Shown piece by piece: positions 17,931 through 26,729 of a DNA stretch of 64,000 nucleotides. Origin of the DNA: Enterobacter cloacae (GTDB lineage Bacteria > Pseudomonadota > Gammaproteobacteria > Enterobacterales > Enterobacteriaceae); contig NZ_CP056117.1 of assembly GCF_013375935.1 (NCBI RefSeq), forward strand, positions 434,001 to 498,000, read 5' to 3'. Position 1 is the first letter of the stretch, and each line of letters begins with the position of its first letter. A model generated the notes under the pieces. That model was not told where the DNA came from and did no database searches. It was given only the letters and a program-made list of their open reading frames with translations. The translations under genes were made by a program, and so were the position numbers.

Positions 17931-19264
17931 GTCCGCAGCACCGCAAAGAGTTCCAGTTTCACCTCACCCAGCGAAGCCGGGGTATAGAAGGTACAGTTTC
18001 CCGCGTCCAGCATGGCCCGCGCCGCATCCGTGCTTAAATCCAGCGCGAAATACTGGTTTTCCAGCCGCAGCGGAATGGCGGCCGGTACATGGGTGACCGG
18101 GCGAATAACCATCCCACTCAGCGCCACATTGACCACCTCGGATACGTCATCCGGGCTCCCGGCCTTGCACAGCTGCGGGAACTTCGTCTGCAGCTCATGA
18201 GCGGGCATGGCGGAGCGAACCGATAACCAGAAATCTGCACCTTCCCTGAGGCGAGCATCATGCAGAGCGCCTCTCCACATCACGCCATCCTGTTTCAGTT
18301 CAATGGAGACGACCCGGGACGGCAGGCTGGCTTCAAGCAGTTTGTCGAGCAGGGAGAGCAGCGGTGGGAAAACCTGCTCCGGTGCATCATGACGGTACGC
18401 AGGAATATCACGCGTATCGTGCTCCAGAGAGAAGGTCAGCAGGCTGCCGGCAAGCCGGGCAAGTTCACGGTAAACCAGCTCCGGGTGACGGTCCGGTACA
18501 GCAAGCAGTTCGGCCAGTACGGGTTCTGCGCTGTTCAGGGCATTCAGCAGCCAGAACAGCGACACATCAGCCACGGCGAAATCGGCAAGCCGGGCATTAC
18601 TTTCCCGGCGCATGGACATCAACCGCTGACGGCGGGCCTGAAGACGATGCAGTAAATCGGAAAGATCGCAGACCAGCGCCGGGCAGGCCGACAGGGCAAG
18701 CAGTGGCGGGATAAAGCTGCTGTCGCGCCGCCACAGCCCCTGCGCATCCCGTACCAGCCGGGTGACCGGACAGGTCAGGTACGCCGCATTCTCCTGATGG
18801 GCCATGCGCAACGTCAGGCTGTGACGCAGGACAGCCAGCTCGCTGCGCTCATGTCCGGCGAGCTCCTGTACGGTAACCCGTTCAGCTTTCCAGCGGCACG
18901 GACGTTCGCTGTCGCTGCCGTCATCAAGATTGCCACCGTTTGCGCTGAGCAACGGCAGGGCCAGCACGATATCCACGGACGTTCTGCCTGAGGCGGCCGA
19001 GAGATCGCAGACTGGCGGCAGGTTGTCAGACAGATCGGTATCAATCAGCGTGCCGTCCGGGAAGCGGACGGTCAGGCGTGTAGCGTTCAGGCGGGAAAGC
19101 GCCAGCAGGCTGTCATCAAACTCTGCCGCCACCACGCCCCACGGCTGTGCCAGCCCCATTCGGGCCACCGTATCAGCCATATGGGCATCCCATATGGCCT
19201 GCTGCTGGAACTGTTGCGGGGCCAGAAAGGCCCCGTCTTCCCATAACGGGCGAAATATTTTCAT
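17927..19264 (-). CDS. tssK: TssK, T6SS baseplate protein
   Basis: 445 residues starting MKIFRPLWEDGAFLAPQQFQQQ, the conserved TssK opening. TssK trimers connect the phage-like baseplate to TssL and TssM. The length matches the family, and AGGG lies just upstream of the ATG. It is 15 bp downstream of tssC and overlaps tssL by ATGA. Confidence 0.96.
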   Translation of the reverse strand: MKIFRPLWEDGAFLAPQQFQQQAIWDAHMADTVARMGLAQPWGVVAAEFDDSLLALSRLNATRLTVRFPDGTLIDTDLSDNLPPVCDLSAASGRTSVDIVLALPLLSANGGNLDDGSDSERPCRWKAERVTVQELAGHERSELAVLRHSLTLRMAHQENAAYLTCPVTRLVRDAQGLWRRDSSFIPPLLALSACPALVCDLSDLLHRLQARRQRLMSMRRESNARLADFAVADVSLFWLLNALNSAEPVLAELLAVPDRHPELVYRELARLAGSLLTFSLEHDTRDIPAYRHDAPEQVFPPLLSLLDKLLEASLPSRVVSIELKQDGVMWRGALHDARLREGADFWLSVRSAMPAHELQTKFPQLCKAGSPDDVSEVVNVALSGMVIRPVTHVPAAIPLRLENQYFALDLSTDAARAMLDAGNCTFYTPASLGEVKLELFAVLRT

Positions 19265-19279
19265 CCCTGATGCCCCGTC

Positions 19280-20821
19280 TTATGCTTTGGCTTTCGGCAT
19301 CTGGCTGACCAGCGACAGATTCACGTCCATGCCTTCCACCTGGAAGTGCGGCACGGCAAACAGCTGTACGCGGAAGAAGCCTGGATTATCCTCGATGTCT
19401 TCCACCACCACTTTTGCCTCACGCAGCGGATGAGACGCCTGCAACGCATCGCCTGGATCGGTCATTTCAGTGACCAGGCCTTTCACCCAGTTGTTGAGTT
19501 CCAGTTCCAGCAGACGGCGATCCTTGGTGGTGCCGATGTTTTCACGCTGAATAATCTTCAGGTAGTGCGCAATGCGCGACAGCAGGAAGATATACGGCAG
19601 GCGGGCGTTGATACGGCTGTTGGCCGTCGCATTAGCGGTGTCATACAGCGCTGGTTTCTGCGTGGAGTTCGCGGAGAAGAAGCAGGCATAATCGCGGTTT
19701 TTGTAGTAAGAAAGCGGAATGAAGCCCAGATTTGAGAACTCAAATTCACGGGTTTCCGGGATCATCACCTCAGACGGGATTTTCACCTGGCTGCCGGTAC
19801 CCAGATCGTACAGGTGGATCGGCAGATCCTGCACTGCGCCGCCCGCCTGCGGACCACGGATCTGAACGCACCAGCCGTTGTTGATAAAGCTGCGAACCAT
19901 ATTGGCGGCAAAAGCAAATGACGCACTGATCCACAGATACTTCTCGTGATCCGGGCCTTTCACCTCTTCCACATAGTTGAAGCTGCGCACCGGCACCGTA
20001 TCCGGACCGTAAGGCAGACGTCCCAGCACGCGCGGCATCACCAGACCGATATAGCGGGAGTCATCCGTCTCGCGGAAGGATTTCCATTTGATATATTCCG
20101 CGCGGTCAAAGTAGTTGCCGATATCCTTAATGGCAGCCACCTGCTCCATATTTTCCTTGAGGAAAAATTTCGGCCCGGCAGAGCCAATGAACGGCATATG
20201 CGCTGACGCCGATACTTTGGAGATATTGCGCATCAGCGCCACATCCTGCGGGCTGGCGTCGAATTCATACGCGGAGATCACCGCCCCGATCGGTTCCCCG
20301 CCCGGGGTGTCGTATTCTGCGATATAGGTGTGTGCGTACAGTCCGCTCTGGATAATTTCCGGAGAGTCTTCAAAATCCTGGCGCAGATCTTCTTTGGAGA
20401 CATCAAGGATTTCGGTTTTGACGTTCTGGCGGTAATCGGTGTTGTCCACCAGGTGCTTCAGACCACGCCACAGCCCCTCAACCCGCTGAAACTCCGGGTT
20501 GTGCATCACGGCATCCAGCTGGCGGCTAATCTGGTAGTCCAGCGTGGCAATATGGTGGTCAATCAGGGTCTTATCCAGCTTCTCAACTTTTGCACCTGAT
20601 TTACTCAGGCATTCCAGGAACACCTGCATCCCGGCGGTCAGACGCTCGTCAGCGCTCGCATCAGACATGGCCTGCGCATCCTGCCAGATATCCAGCGCGC
20701 TCAGTTCAGAAACCGGGCTGAGATTGATTTTCTCAAACAGGGAAGCATAAACGCCGCCCGTCTGCGGGCGTTCCAGCACAACACTTTCGCCCGTAACGGC
20801 ATTTTGATTTTGTACAGACAT
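19280..20821 (-). CDS. tssC: TssC (VipB), T6SS contractile sheath large subunit
   Basis: 513 residues from the second ATG (20821), which has GAGG at proper spacing; the first ATG at 20827 is too close to it. Conserved blocks include ALDYQISRQLDAVMHNPEFQ, VEGLWRGLKHLVDNT, GVVISAYEF-like AVISAYEFDASPQD and VRSFINNGWC. It assembles with TssB into the sheath whose contraction drives the Hcp tube. Confidence 0.97.
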   Translation of the reverse strand: MSVQNQNAVTGESVVLERPQTGGVYASLFEKINLSPVSELSALDIWQDAQAMSDASADERLTAGMQVFLECLSKSGAKVEKLDKTLIDHHIATLDYQISRQLDAVMHNPEFQRVEGLWRGLKHLVDNTDYRQNVKTEILDVSKEDLRQDFEDSPEIIQSGLYAHTYIAEYDTPGGEPIGAVISAYEFDASPQDVALMRNISKVSASAHMPFIGSAGPKFFLKENMEQVAAIKDIGNYFDRAEYIKWKSFRETDDSRYIGLVMPRVLGRLPYGPDTVPVRSFNYVEEVKGPDHEKYLWISASFAFAANMVRSFINNGWCVQIRGPQAGGAVQDLPIHLYDLGTGSQVKIPSEVMIPETREFEFSNLGFIPLSYYKNRDYACFFSANSTQKPALYDTANATANSRINARLPYIFLLSRIAHYLKIIQRENIGTTKDRRLLELELNNWVKGLVTEMTDPGDALQASHPLREAKVVVEDIEDNPGFFRVQLFAVPHFQVEGMDVNLSLVSQMPKAKA

Positions 20822-20859
20822 CAGCATTTCCTCATTAATCCGTTAATTCATTGCGACCG

Positions 20860-21360
20860 TTACGGCTGTTTCGGTGCCAGAGCAGACAATTCATCGCGCA
20901 GTTCGCGGCTGAGCGCCGGGTCAAGCAGGATTTTTTCCAGCTCTTTTCGGAAGCCCTGGTTATCCAGCAGATTCGCTTTCAAATCGCGAAGCAAATTGCG
21001 CATGGCGAGCATGGCCTTCAGTTGGGGGATCTGGCGCGCGACCTCTTCTGGCGTAAAGTCCTTGATGTCGCGAAATGTCAGGCTGATATTCTCTTCGCTG
21101 CCATCACCCGCCAGCGTATTTTCAACAGTGAGATTCACTTTCGGGGAATATTCGGAAAGCACTGCATTAAAGTTATTTTTATTTACATCGATTTTTTCAC
21201 GCTCTGATAACGGTCTTTGTTCTGCACCATTACTGAAATCGCCAGTCACCAGCAATTTAAGCGGTAATTCAACTTTCTTCTGGGCTCCCCCGGTATGTAA
21301 ATCCAGTTTTAAATTAACGCGCGCCTTCGGAATCTCATTCTGGAAGCTTTTCTCGCTCAT
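20860..21360 (-). CDS. tssB: TssB (VipA), T6SS contractile sheath small subunit
   Basis: 166 residues with the family signatures PKARVNLKLDL near the start, LPLKLLVTGDFS, INVNKNNFNAVL-like DVNKNNFNAVLSEYSP and LTFRDIKDFTPEEVARQIP. It pairs with TssC to form the sheath. It is the first gene of the T6SS operon in this window. The 700 bp upstream should hold the main promoter, but I cannot identify a specific regulator site. Confidence 0.96.
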   Translation of the reverse strand: MSEKSFQNEIPKARVNLKLDLHTGGAQKKVELPLKLLVTGDFSNGAEQRPLSEREKIDVNKNNFNAVLSEYSPKVNLTVENTLAGDGSEENISLTFRDIKDFTPEEVARQIPQLKAMLAMRNLLRDLKANLLDNQGFRKELEKILLDPALSRELRDELSALAPKQP

Positions 21361-22063
21361 AAATCCCTCTTATCACCACTGTGTGAAAGTTTCCTGACTA
21401 CATTTCTTTACACGCGGATAATAGGGTAAACGCCTTAACAAAATCAAATACGCAGATCTTTGTTTTTCAACTGGAAAATTCTTAAGAATTTTCTTTCAGA
21501 AAACAGGCAATAATCCGAAAAGCTAAAAACAAGGTGTCCCAACACGCGCGTAAAATCCTCCAAAAATTCTGTAATTCCCAGAACAACTATCCAAAGAAAA
21601 TGAAAACTGCAGTCACTCGTTAATTTTATTTGCAAAACGAACAAAAACTGACCTACCTAAATACGGTAATTTTTTGCAATCCTTTAGAGAAATATCTCAT
21701 TAAATTACGTCAATGAATAATTCTGAAATACCTCCGCACCGCCAGACGTTACGCGGGGTGTGCTAAAAAGCGTAATATTTACGTCCATTTCTGGACTATC
21801 CCTAAAAAGTGCTAATAAAAATCGATAAGTGTGATGCCAATCACAAACATAGGATCACCCCTCTTTTTGCAATGAAGAAAAATCCGGGCAAACATACCCC
21901 TCCATAACAATGAACTGCACCTCAACAGTTGGACACCCAACTGAGTAAGGTGCAGATTCATCCATCGTAGCAGGATGCCCGGACCGGAACTGATAGCAGC
22001 ATTTACCGAAGAGCATTCCTTGCCTGTCAGCATGAGGGGCAAAAAATTATTTTCTCTGTAACG
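21361..22063. promoter_or_regulatory. Intergenic region upstream of the T6SS operon
   Basis: About 700 bp with no convincing gene. Short frames here (66 and 76 codons, minus strand) lack family features. The AT-rich half next to tssB probably carries the T6SS promoter. The other half contains a nested palindrome at 21915-21955 (separate entry). Confidence 0.5.
21915..21955. repeat. Nested palindrome, possible IS-end remnant
   Basis: Outer arms CTGCACCT and AGGTGCAG enclose inner arms CAGTTGG and CCAACTG with an ACAC loop. The preceding TGAACTGCACC plus AGTTGGACA resembles the terminal repeat of IS3/IS150-type elements. No transposase frame is recognisable beside it, so this is a remnant at best. 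Confidence 0.35.
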
Positions 22064-22534
22064 TTACGCTTTCGTCTGCCCATTCCCACGCTTTATCACC
22101 GGTATATCGCCCGTATCATTCAACGCGCCCGGAAACGTCTTCAACCACTGCGCGACTTTCTGCTTATTTATATTCACCACGCTCATCCCTTCCAGACATC
22201 CCCATAATTCTCTTGTATGCTGCGGCGTAATCACAATGCAGTCTTTCATGGCGCGGATTTTTACCGGCATACCGTTGATAAAGCCCGCACGGGTTAACCA
22301 GTCGCCGCCCAGAAGGAGGTATTTCATGTCTATGCGCGCATAAAGTTCGAAGCAAGCGGCACTGTCCTGCGGCGTTTCCGCGCGGGGATGGACGGGCGCC
22401 GCGTTGGGCGGGTTGCCGTGCAGACGGCGGGCGCTGTTTTTGCGTACCAGCTCACGGTTTTCAATCATGCCGGTGAAAGCGTCTGATTCTGTTTTGCAAA
22501 CAGTAAACTCTGGCTTAAAATTCGTCGCAGCCAT
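22064..22534 (-). CDS. SymE-like toxin-family protein, 156 aa
   Basis: The C-terminal half (LLLGGDWLTRAGFINGMPVKIR and KDCIVITPQ) matches the AbrB-like fold of SymE proteins, SOS-linked toxins that in E. coli are silenced by an antisense RNA (SymR). The N-terminal 70 residues are an extension absent from E. coli SymE. AAGGAG stands seven bases before the ATG at 22534, favouring it over an ATG 15 bases upstream. It sits beside a modification-dependent nuclease and a restriction-modification unit, a typical SymE neighbourhood. Whether an antisense RNA is present cannot be seen directly. Confidence 0.72.
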   Translation of the reverse strand: MAATNFKPEFTVCKTESDAFTGMIENRELVRKNSARRLHGNPPNAAPVHPRAETPQDSAACFELYARIDMKYLLLGGDWLTRAGFINGMPVKIRAMKDCIVITPQHTRELWGCLEGMSVVNINKQKVAQWLKTFPGALNDTGDIPVIKRGNGQTKA

Positions 22535-22834
22535 TTTCAACTCCTTCATAGTTGTTTGTGGTTAGCGGTATGGGGGTGTTGCAGCACCTTCATATCGCGA
22601 ATTCTTCGTTAAATATTCCTCGATACTTCCTTTGCCGTTCGGCGTAATTTCTGGTGCTTATTATACAGGGCTGAATATAAACACAGCGGTTTTGGGTGGG
22701 GTAAATTTGGAATTTGCGAGGGGGATTCAGGAAATAGAGTAGTGTGCGGTAAGATCATGTTTTTGTTGACTGCGGGTTGATTGGTCCGGGTTTTGCGAGC
22801 ATCATCGCAATTATTTACCTTTTTCCGTAACGCG

Positions 22835-23704
22835 ATGGCTTCCAGCAAAACTCTCGAACAGGCAATTGCCGACATCACCATCTGGCGCAAAGGCGCACAG
22901 CGTGCGCCGCATAAACCTTTATTGCTTCTGTACGTGCTGGCGAACTATCAGCAGGGACATGCGCGGCTGTTTGATTACGGAACCGAGGTTCACGAGCAGC
23001 TGCTTAGCCTGTTAGAACGCTTTGGCCCACAGCGGAAGGCGCATTATCCGAATATGCCCTTCTGGCGGCTCAGAGGGGATGGATTTTGGGATCTGAAGAA
23101 TACTGAGTTCTGTTCGACCACTGGCAGTAAGCAACCGCCTGTTAAAGAACTTGTGGAACATAACGTCGCAGGCGGCTTTGATGAAGAACACTTTGCGCTA
23201 CTGAGCAAGAACAAAAATCTGATCGGCTCGCTGGCGCAGCAGATCCTTGAAGCACATTTCCCTGAAAGCATTCAGGAAGAGATCGCGGATGAGATGGGCT
23301 TTAATATCCAGCAGATCCGTAAGGTTCGAGATCCGCTGTTCCGCCAGCAGGTGCTGCGTGCGTATAACTATGAGTGCGCAATCTGCGGGTTTAACATGCG
23401 ACATGATAACGCCTCTGTTGGACTTGAAGCCGCACATATCAAGTGGAAGCAGTTTGGCGGACCATGTGAGATCCCGAACGGACTAGCGTTGTGTGCAATT
23501 CATCATAAGGCGTTTGATAAAGGATCGATTGGACTGGATGAAAGTATGCGGGTGCTGGTGTCCGAGGCGGTGAATGGGAGCGGGATTGTTGGGCGGCTGT
23601 TCTGGGATTTTGCCGGGAAGCAGATAGCGTTGCCGATGTTAAAAGGGAATTATCCGAGGGAGGGATTTGTGGATTGGCATAGGACAGAGGTGTTTAGAGT
23701 GTGA
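22835..23704 (+). CDS. HNH endonuclease of the phosphorothioate/5mC-dependent restriction type
   Basis: 289 residues. The N-terminal half (KTLEQAIADITIWRKGAQR, APHKPLLLLYVL) matches the sulfur-binding domain of ScoMcrA-like enzymes that recognise phosphorothioated DNA. The C-terminal half is an HNH nuclease: YECAICGFN, EAAHIKW, NGLALCAIHHKAFDKG, with paired cysteines for zinc and the two histidine clusters. The ATG at 22835 is the first ATG; an in-frame TTG lies 54 bases upstream, and neither start has a clear ribosome-binding site. It probably cleaves incoming DNA bearing phosphorothioate or methylcytosine marks. The relation to the neighbouring methyltransferases is unknown. Confidence 0.8.
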   Translation: MASSKTLEQAIADITIWRKGAQRAPHKPLLLLYVLANYQQGHARLFDYGTEVHEQLLSLLERFGPQRKAHYPNMPFWRLRGDGFWDLKNTEFCSTTGSKQPPVKELVEHNVAGGFDEEHFALLSKNKNLIGSLAQQILEAHFPESIQEEIADEMGFNIQQIRKVRDPLFRQQVLRAYNYECAICGFNMRHDNASVGLEAAHIKWKQFGGPCEIPNGLALCAIHHKAFDKGSIGLDESMRVLVSEAVNGSGIVGRLFWDFAGKQIALPMLKGNYPREGFVDWHRTEVFRV

Positions 23705-24020
23705 TTTAAGACGTCCCCTACCTTCATATTGATGACGCTTGATGAAAAATTGATTTTTATAGGTATTTTCAAAACTAATATTATCTAATATTCCTAAAAG
23801 AGATAACTATAATTTTTTAAAATGGAATTAACATGAAATTCGTATTCAGCCAATTCATCCTCTACTTTGCCGAGGTTAGTTAACCAAGCAAAAAAATAAA
23901 TCCGAAGGGTTCTTAATAAAGCCACATCTATAAATAAAAAAATATTAATAACTCCCTCGTCCTGAGAAGGATATGCAGTATATTTTACACTCACCATAAA
24001 CAGAACAAAACATCAATAAA
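23705..24020. other. AT-rich gap between HNH gene and restriction-modification unit
   Basis: About 315 bp between two convergent genes. It contains a 67-codon minus-strand frame (separate entry) and otherwise nothing I can assign. Confidence 0.5.
23794..23997 (-). CDS. Possible small protein, 67 aa, unknown
   Basis: It lies 23 bp downstream of the second nuclease-like gene on the same strand. It has a hydrophobic centre (IFLFIDVALLRTLRIYFFAWL) and a charged tail, and no clear ribosome-binding site. It may be a real last gene of the operon or a chance frame in AT-rich DNA. Confidence 0.25.
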   Translation of the reverse strand: MVSVKYTAYPSQDEGVINIFLFIDVALLRTLRIYFFAWLTNLGKVEDELAEYEFHVNSILKNYSYLF

Positions 24021-24497
24021 TCAAAGGGTTACACAAAAAAAATCAGAAAATTCATGACCTACACTTCCATTGGGATGAATTAATACAAAAATTCTCCCCT
24101 CAAATACAAACTGAAACAAAGAAGAGGGTTGAACTGGATCAAAAGATGAGTTTATCAATGCAAACTCTGCATACAGTTCATTTTTTTCCAAACCAAATCT
24201 CATAGCTATATTTTTAATCAATCGTTCTTGCGCCAATGAAGATTTTTTTATTTCGAGCAGTTTAAGTTCATCGCTATAATTATAACGACCTTTGATTTCT
24301 CCGACTAAAATCATTTTCCCCCTTATAGCGATAACATCCGGAAAAACTGTCTTATTTTTACCATTATCCTTATAGGATATGCTCAAATGGGCCTGCCCAC
24401 CTGAGCATACAAGCTGTACTACCTGCCAATTATTAGATTGCAGGTATTTTCTGAATTCATTAACCATCAATATTTCATTAGAAAAATCACCCTGCAT
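24021..24497 (-). CDS. PD-(D/E)XK nuclease-like protein, putative restriction endonuclease subunit
   Basis: 158 residues from the ATG at 24497, which overlaps the previous gene's stop by 11 bases. It contains FPDVIAIRGKMILVGEIKG: Asp, then Glu-X-Lys after 12 residues, the catalytic signature of PD-(D/E)XK nucleases, with a flanking basic KKSSLAQERLIKN helix. It is short for a stand-alone type II enzyme. As the last of four overlapping genes after two methyltransferases, it is a good candidate for one subunit of the cognate restriction enzyme. Confidence 0.65.
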   Translation of the reverse strand: MQGDFSNEILMVNEFRKYLQSNNWQVVQLVCSGGQAHLSISYKDNGKNKTVFPDVIAIRGKMILVGEIKGRYNYSDELKLLEIKKSSLAQERLIKNIAMRFGLEKNELYAEFALINSSFDPVQPSSLFQFVFEGRIFVLIHPNGSVGHEFSDFFCVTL

Positions 24498-25638
24498 TAA
24501 AGAGAACCCCGTCCTTAAAGATAACGATATCAGCCAACTCCGCATAAATCCTTACAGGCTTTGATTTTGTTTCCTTACATCCATATCGCATATGATAATT
24601 GTATGTTTTAGCATTTTTTGGTTCAAACGGATTATTAAATGGACATGACTTCGCAACGAACTTACCCATAACATCAGTAATTTCTTTTATAGATACATTC
24701 TCTGCATAAGCAACCATATTATGGTATCTTTCCCTCGTACTTTTTCCAAACCTTGCGAAAGCAATATCATAATATCCAATCATACCAACATAAGGATCGC
24801 CTGCATGAGCTGTTATTCTAGTTGGATAAAACACCAATGACTCCTTCCTATCTAAAATATAAGAAGGGATTTTCGAGCATAGTGCTTTATGTAATGGTGA
24901 GCTTGCACTGATTTTGTTTATTAGCTCTTGAGTATCAATAAGCTCAAGTTTAACTGTGGAATTTTTATCTCCACCGCCCGGATTAGAAATTGAAGGGACT
25001 CCTGCTCTGTATGCGTTTGTACGAATCATATCAGTAAGTGTACTAACTAGTTTCTTTTTTGATAACGACTCGATATAATTTATATCTTCGCGAGATTTGA
25101 CACACTCAAATATAAATTGCTTTAGATACTGAATCCCTTTACTATCAATTAAAGGATATTGAGTATTTTTTTCATTAATTAAGAAATGATTTTCATCCGA
25201 AGGCCAATCCAGAACAAAACATGGTGTTTTAAAAACATCCATTAATCTAACCGCACCATACTCTATCGCAACACTCCGTTTGTATATTCTCTCCCCAGAG
25301 TTTTCTCTTTTAATGGAGGGTATAATCAGAATACTCGGGCAGCCACTGCTAATTGACGCCAGCATTCTTGAAAATCTCTGTAGTGAATGCTGGTATTGTG
25401 GCGTACAACAAGCAAATTCAATTGAAAGCAACGGCTTTTCATGGCCATCATGTTGCATGGACACGATTAGGTCAGGCTTATCAAGATATAAAATATCGGA
25501 TACATATGCGGGAAGGTCAGTATATTCACTAGTATCATTCCTGCTAGGCATTTTTTTATATGTCACATCCATATCAACCAAAGATGAAAACCAAGATTTT
25601 ACTGATTCATCGCCTTCATAATAAACGATTATTTCCAT
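24487..25638 (-). CDS. Putative restriction endonuclease subunit, 383 aa
   Basis: No named family is recognised. The segment KPDLIVSMQHDG, then PLLSIEFACCTPQYQHSLQRFSRM resembles a nuclease core in which an acidic beta-strand residue (IEF) is followed by a QRF helix seen in some PD-(D/E)XK restriction enzymes; the usual lysine after Glu is not evident. GGAG lies seven bases before the ATG, and the start is 2 bp after the second methyltransferase. It probably forms the restriction enzyme with, or instead of, the following 158-residue protein. Confidence 0.6.
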   Translation of the reverse strand: MEIIVYYEGDESVKSWFSSLVDMDVTYKKMPSRNDTSEYTDLPAYVSDILYLDKPDLIVSMQHDGHEKPLLSIEFACCTPQYQHSLQRFSRMLASISSGCPSILIIPSIKRENSGERIYKRSVAIEYGAVRLMDVFKTPCFVLDWPSDENHFLINEKNTQYPLIDSKGIQYLKQFIFECVKSREDINYIESLSKKKLVSTLTDMIRTNAYRAGVPSISNPGGGDKNSTVKLELIDTQELINKISASSPLHKALCSKIPSYILDRKESLVFYPTRITAHAGDPYVGMIGYYDIAFARFGKSTRERYHNMVAYAENVSIKEITDVMGKFVAKSCPFNNPFEPKNAKTYNYHMRYGCKETKSKPVRIYAELADIVIFKDGVLFNAG

Positions 25639-25640
25639 GT

Positions 25641-26729
25641 TTACGCTCCAAAAACTTTAATATAAGATTTTGATAAAATCTCAGAAAACAAAGGAGGGAC
25701 GGCATTCCCTATTAAATAATATTGCGTAACTAAACTACCGTAAAATATAAAGTCATCCGGGAACGACTGGATCCGTGCACATTCTCTAGGTGTTAACAAC
25801 CTGTTCTCAACAGGATGTACAAAACGGCCTACAGTAATTTTATCCATACCAGCAACTATTGTTCCTGATGGTAATTCCCAACTCATACGTCCATAGATGT
25901 TCTTAGCATGACCACCTGAGCCATACTCACCTTCTACCATTTTGATTAAATGTTCGGTTAGCAAATTTTTGGGTACGTTTAGCAATCCGCCCCCAACAGG
26001 GACATGCTTAAACCTCTCAACCAATTTATCGCTGTGATTCAACGACTTATGGTTGAAAATCTTCAATTCTTTGTCAATGTACTCTTCACCAGGACCTATA
26101 GAAGGTAGATCACCGATTAAATCATATAAGGTTGTATGTGTGTTTTTTTTATGGCTTTCAATAGCGTTTATAAATTCAGAAAGAAGTGGTTCTTCGTTTG
26201 ATTTACATGCAAATAAAAAAAATCTCTGTCTAGTTTGACCTAAACCAAAATCTAACGAATTCAATATGACTGTTTTATAAACATATTCAGATTTATTAAA
26301 AATACGCTCAATAGCATCAATAAAAAAACCACCATTAGGATGTTTTTTAGATCTAATAGCTTTAACATTTTCCATTATTATAAATCTAGGATTTATTTTA
26401 ATAGCAGTGTCTAAAAATGCATCCACCAAGATACTTTTTTTGCAATCAAGCTCTCTTTTCCCAAGCGTACTAAATCCTTGGCAAGGCGGACCACCAATAA
26501 CAAGGTCACATCGTCCTTTAAATTGGCTGATTATTTCATCTCTATCCTCTTCAAGTGAAAAATCGCTCAATTTAAAATCAATGCCTTCATGATTTAAGTC
26601 ATAATTGCGTTTTGCTTCCTTCCATATATCCGTAGCTAATAACCCTTTAAAATAAGGAGATTTGTAGAATCCCCATGACAACCCACCGCATCCTGAAAAT
26701 AAATCTATATAAGTTATTTTTTTTTGCAT
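25641..26729 (-). CDS. DNA (cytosine-5) methyltransferase 2 of a restriction-modification unit
   Basis: 362 residues with the ordered motifs of m5C methyltransferases: I IDLFSGCGGLSWGF, IV GGPPCQGFSTLG with the catalytic cysteine, VI IIMENV, VIII QTRQRFFLFA, IX ECARIQSFPDDF and X LIGNAVPP. The target-recognition region (about 185-300) is unlike that of its neighbour. The ATG lies within the 3' end of the first methyltransferase (16-base overlap). Low GC compared with the backbone points to acquisition by transfer. Confidence 0.93.
   Translation of the reverse strand: MQKKITYIDLFSGCGGLSWGFYKSPYFKGLLATDIWKEAKRNYDLNHEGIDFKLSDFSLEEDRDEIISQFKGRCDLVIGGPPCQGFSTLGKRELDCKKSILVDAFLDTAIKINPRFIIMENVKAIRSKKHPNGGFFIDAIERIFNKSEYVYKTVILNSLDFGLGQTRQRFFLFACKSNEEPLLSEFINAIESHKKNTHTTLYDLIGDLPSIGPGEEYIDKELKIFNHKSLNHSDKLVERFKHVPVGGGLLNVPKNLLTEHLIKMVEGEYGSGGHAKNIYGRMSWELPSGTIVAGMDKITVGRFVHPVENRLLTPRECARIQSFPDDFIFYGSLVTQYYLIGNAVPPLFSEILSKSYIKVFGA

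Noticed and set aside
21812-22042. 76-codon minus-strand frame near the T6SS promoter region
   Set aside because: It spans the nested palindrome, lacks a ribosome-binding site and resembles no family.
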